The translations under genes and the position numbers were made by a program. Below the pieces are notes generated by a model. That model was not told where the DNA came from, made no database searches, and was given only the letters and a program-made list of their open reading frames with translations. Below are positions 6,039-7,986 of a stretch of DNA of 7,986 nucleotides, in pieces. Where the stretch lies: positions 1-7,986 of the forward strand of contig CAZUAH010000613.1 in the NCBI GenBank assembly GCA_964617665.1, in the 5' to 3' direction. Source of the DNA: JADHUC01 sp964617665. Its GTDB lineage: Bacteria; Planctomycetota; Planctomycetia; Pirellulales; Pirellulaceae. Positions within the stretch are counted from its first letter, which is position 1, and every line of letters starts with the position of its first letter.

Positions 6039-6093
6039 GCTCGGAGACAGCTCCTGCTGCGGGCTCTGTCGCTGTAAGAGGATTCTCTTCCAT
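5941..6093 (-). other. Displaced N-terminal segment of the membrane protein
   Basis: From the ATG at 6093-6091 this frame gives a convincing soluble N-terminus: MEENPLTATEP, then CRGC (C22-x2-C25), then a charged helix QERDREILRLREQLGAAEGD (26-45) that looks like a short coiled coil. After about residue 51 the frame turns into arginine- and cysteine-rich nonsense, exactly where the other frame enters its first membrane helix (RGTRWWILLILG). Joining the two needs one base skipped, near AGGAACGCG at 5943-5935. The CxxC pair could bind a metal or be redox-active, but only two cysteines are present. Confidence 0.6.
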
Positions 6094-6212
6094 GACTGAT
6101 GGCCGATTCGATTTCCGCTAACGCAATTCGAGTACTTCGCCCAATGCGGTTACGCCTCGCTGCAAAACCGCGACTAGCGAAAACCTGTTTGCTGTCAGTG
6201 ACGATAGACTGT

Positions 6213-7508
6213 TTACGCGTTTCCGCTTCGGGTGGCTTTTTCTTGTAGAATTGTCACCAACGTGGGATCGACCGGGAACATCCCCTCGATCGTGATGCGG
6301 CCGAGATTGCGAATCGACGCCTCGGCACAGTGGCCTAGCAATCCATCGTCGTCCGCCAGCCCGAATCCACCGATAGCCATGAAAGCCGCACGCATGGCCG
6401 CATCTACGCCCGAGACGGTTTTCATTGTGCAGCCGGGCTTCGCGCCGTCACAAATCAATCCGCTGAGGTCGCCGATCACGTTGTTGACAGCCGATGTGAT
6501 CTTCTGCAGGTCGATTCCCTCGTGCTGATAGACGATTGCCGTTGCCGCCGCCACGGCTGCCGCCACGGCGCAACCGCAGATGACCGAGAGTTCGCCAACA
6601 AAGCACTTCACGTACGCGTTGATCATGTGCGCTACCGAGATACTCTCCAGAATACACTCTTCGGCAATGCCCCGATCTTGCCCGACAAGATACGGCGTCA
6701 AAATGGCAAGCAAACCCTGATTGCCCGAGCCGCCGGACGTCATCACCGGTTCCGGGACGCCTGCCATACGAGCGTCGACCGCCGCAGCCACCCGGAATTT
6801 CACCTGGTAGAACAGGTCCTCGGCCAACACTCCTATCTCGCGCATGTGGCTGAGTTGATGAGCGGCACCGCGCATTGATCCGCCGCGCTTGGCCATGGCC
6901 AGGTTCATCTTGACGCCATCGAGTAAGAAACGTTGGTCTTCCGCATCCACGCAGACGGCCGCGTTGAGTATCTTTTGGAGTGACATTTCCTTGAGAATCG
7001 CGCGATACCCGGCGGGCTGTGCCGCTTCATCGGGAGTCTGGCGACGATAGACTACGTTGCCGTCACGTTCGATGGACTCGATATTGGCGTGGCCTTCGCT
7101 CAGCACGCAGCTTGCCGTATGCCCGCCGCCCCGTACGGTCACTTTCACGCAAATGTCGGCGGCGTCCGGCAGGCTCGTGTAGGAGTAGACGCCATCGTGG
7201 ATCAGGTTCTTGGCCCGGGCAAGATGTTCGGGTATAACGTCCTGCAGAAGCCCCAGACGCCCAGCAGAGCGTGCCAGCATTGCTCCCATGGATGCGGCAA
7301 TCAAGTTGCCTTTGGCTCCGTCGCTATGAGGGACGACGACCGCTGCGCCGTTCTTGTACGTCCCCATATCGACCTTCAAATCGAGATGCTCCACGGGCAA
7401 GCCCAATCGCTCGGCCGCCACGGCTGCTGCGTAAGCGCAAGCAACCGGCTCGGTGCACCCTACGGCCGGGTACACTTCATTCTTCAAGACTTCTTTCAGC
7501 ACATTCAT
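6213..7508 (-). CDS. cyuA: CyuA/UPF0597-family iron-sulfur lyase (L-cysteine desulfidase or serine dehydratase alpha-like)
   Basis: A 431-residue protein, close to the roughly 436 residues of E. coli YhaM/CyuA. Family marks are VGCTEP (16-21), GTYKNG (49-54), VRGGGHT (125-131), SGGSGNQG (258-265), SVICGC (308-313) and ICDGAKPGCTMK (352-363). Cys18, Cys311, Cys313, Cys353 and Cys360 include the probable ligands of the [4Fe-4S] cluster known for archaeal and bacterial L-cysteine desulfidase. That enzyme splits L-cysteine into pyruvate, ammonia and sulfide in the cytoplasm. Related members are annotated as serine dehydratase subunits, so the substrate is inferred, not shown. I chose the ATG at 7508 (MNVLKEVLKNEVYP) because the open frame upstream, back to 7787, is arginine- and serine-rich and overlaps the isomerase gene. 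No clear ribosome site precedes it. The gene upstream on the same strand ends 70 bases away, so a shared transcript is possible. Confidence 0.9.
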   Translation of the reverse strand: MNVLKEVLKNEVYPAVGCTEPVACAYAAAVAAERLGLPVEHLDLKVDMGTYKNGAAVVVPHSDGAKGNLIAASMGAMLARSAGRLGLLQDVIPEHLARAKNLIHDGVYSYTSLPDAADICVKVTVRGGGHTASCVLSEGHANIESIERDGNVVYRRQTPDEAAQPAGYRAILKEMSLQKILNAAVCVDAEDQRFLLDGVKMNLAMAKRGGSMRGAAHQLSHMREIGVLAEDLFYQVKFRVAAAVDARMAGVPEPVMTSGGSGNQGLLAILTPYLVGQDRGIAEECILESISVAHMINAYVKCFVGELSVICGCAVAAAVAAATAIVYQHEGIDLQKITSAVNNVIGDLSGLICDGAKPGCTMKTVSGVDAAMRAAFMAIGGFGLADDDGLLGHCAEASIRNLGRITIEGMFPVDPTLVTILQEKATRSGNA

Positions 7509-7578
7509 ACGTAAATCGCTTTGGGAAACAGAACTATCGCTGCGAGTTTGGTTCACGTTCCGTTCGGCCCTCTCACTT

Positions 7579-7986
7579 TCAGCTTGCGAACGCCTTTCGC
7601 AACACCGCGAGACTCTTGGGGATCGCCGTCTTAGGATCTTCCCGGCCTTCAAACTCCAGAGAAACATAGCCACGATACTCTTGCTTGCGCAGGATCGCCG
7701 CGACTCGCTCATAGTCAAGATCGAGCGCATACCAGATACCGCCGCCGTAATAGGTCTTTGCTTGTACGAAGACCGTCTTCGGGGCAATCATCTCCAGTCG
7801 TTCATATGGATCCTCAAGGAAGTTGCCAGTGTCCATTGTGACCTTGAGCCACGGCGAGTCGATGGTGTCTACGATGCGCATCACTCCCTGCGGCGTGAGG
7901 CCGAGCCCCCAGTGATTCTCCAGACCGAGCACCACCCTCGGGTGCACCAAAGTTGCTATAGCGTAAATATTCCGATCGTTCGGGTT
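7579..7986 (-). CDS. Sugar phosphate isomerase/epimerase-like TIM-barrel protein, 5' end beyond the window
   Basis: The C-terminal 135 residues of a xylose-isomerase-like TIM barrel (AP endonuclease family 2). The frame is open to the window edge, so the N-terminal half of the barrel is missing here only because of the cut. Visible marks are LGLENHWG, whose Glu is the first metal ligand of this fold, VTMDTGNF with the metal-binding Asp, VFVQAKTYYGGG, and VSLEFEG with the final ligand Glu. The VQAK segment lies where related epimerases often have a His in V-H-x-K, so the third ligand may differ. The family isomerises or epimerises small sugars such as hydroxypyruvate, tagatose or inosose; the substrate cannot be told. 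It ends 70 bases before the CyuA-family gene on the same strand. Confidence 0.85.
   Translation of the reverse strand, partial: NPNDRNIYAIATLVHPRVVLGLENHWGLGLTPQGVMRIVDTIDSPWLKVTMDTGNFLEDPYERLEMIAPKTVFVQAKTYYGGGIWYALDLDYERVAAILRKQEYRGYVSLEFEGREDPKTAIPKSLAVLRKAFAS

Noticed and set aside
7509..7787. Upstream extension of the CyuA-family frame by 93 residues
   Set aside because: It is arginine- and serine-rich, has no family similarity, and overlaps the clearly coding end of the isomerase-like gene. The family N-terminus fits the ATG at 7508.

Overview
The window looks like a chromosomal segment of a planctomycete, probably from the Pirellulales. This rests on three things: the pairing of an ECF sigma factor with a serine/threonine kinase that carries a zinc-finger anti-sigma motif, the style of the membrane and TPR-type hypothetical proteins, and the roomy, moderately GC-rich intergenic DNA. 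No rRNA, tRNA, insertion sequence or CRISPR array was seen.

Left part (1-2549, + strand): after a possible gene end at the window edge comes an ECF sigma factor (187-786). Its stop codon overlaps the start of a membrane-anchored serine/threonine kinase (783-2549) as ATGA. The kinase has an N-terminal HxxxCxxC zinc-binding motif of the anti-sigma type, a complete catalytic domain, and a C-terminal four-helix membrane part. The last two helices of that part resemble the proton-channel hairpin of ExbB/TolQ/MotA. Together the two genes look like one signalling unit: the membrane part senses, the kinase relays, and the sigma factor changes transcription. This is the most interesting part of the window.

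Middle (2550-3335): about 0.8 kb without an intact gene. It holds a candidate extended -10 promoter, a degraded piece of a LuxR-type DNA-binding domain on the - strand, a short direct repeat and a cluster of hairpins.

Right part (3336-7986): all genes are on the - strand. Read in their own direction they are a 5'-truncated sugar-isomerase-like TIM-barrel protein (7986-7579), a CyuA/UPF0597-family iron-sulfur lyase (7508-6213), a multi-pass membrane protein whose N-terminus lies in another frame (6093-5019), a 227-bp intergenic stretch with a strong 21-bp inverted repeat, and a secreted TPR-like protein with an excellent Shine-Dalgarno site (4791-3556). Coding-looking sequence continues past the stop of the TPR-like protein in another frame, down to 3336. 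Two neighbouring genes therefore each appear to carry one extra base, which means either gene decay or assembly error. The isomerase and the lyase may be co-transcribed (70-bp gap); the other genes look independent.
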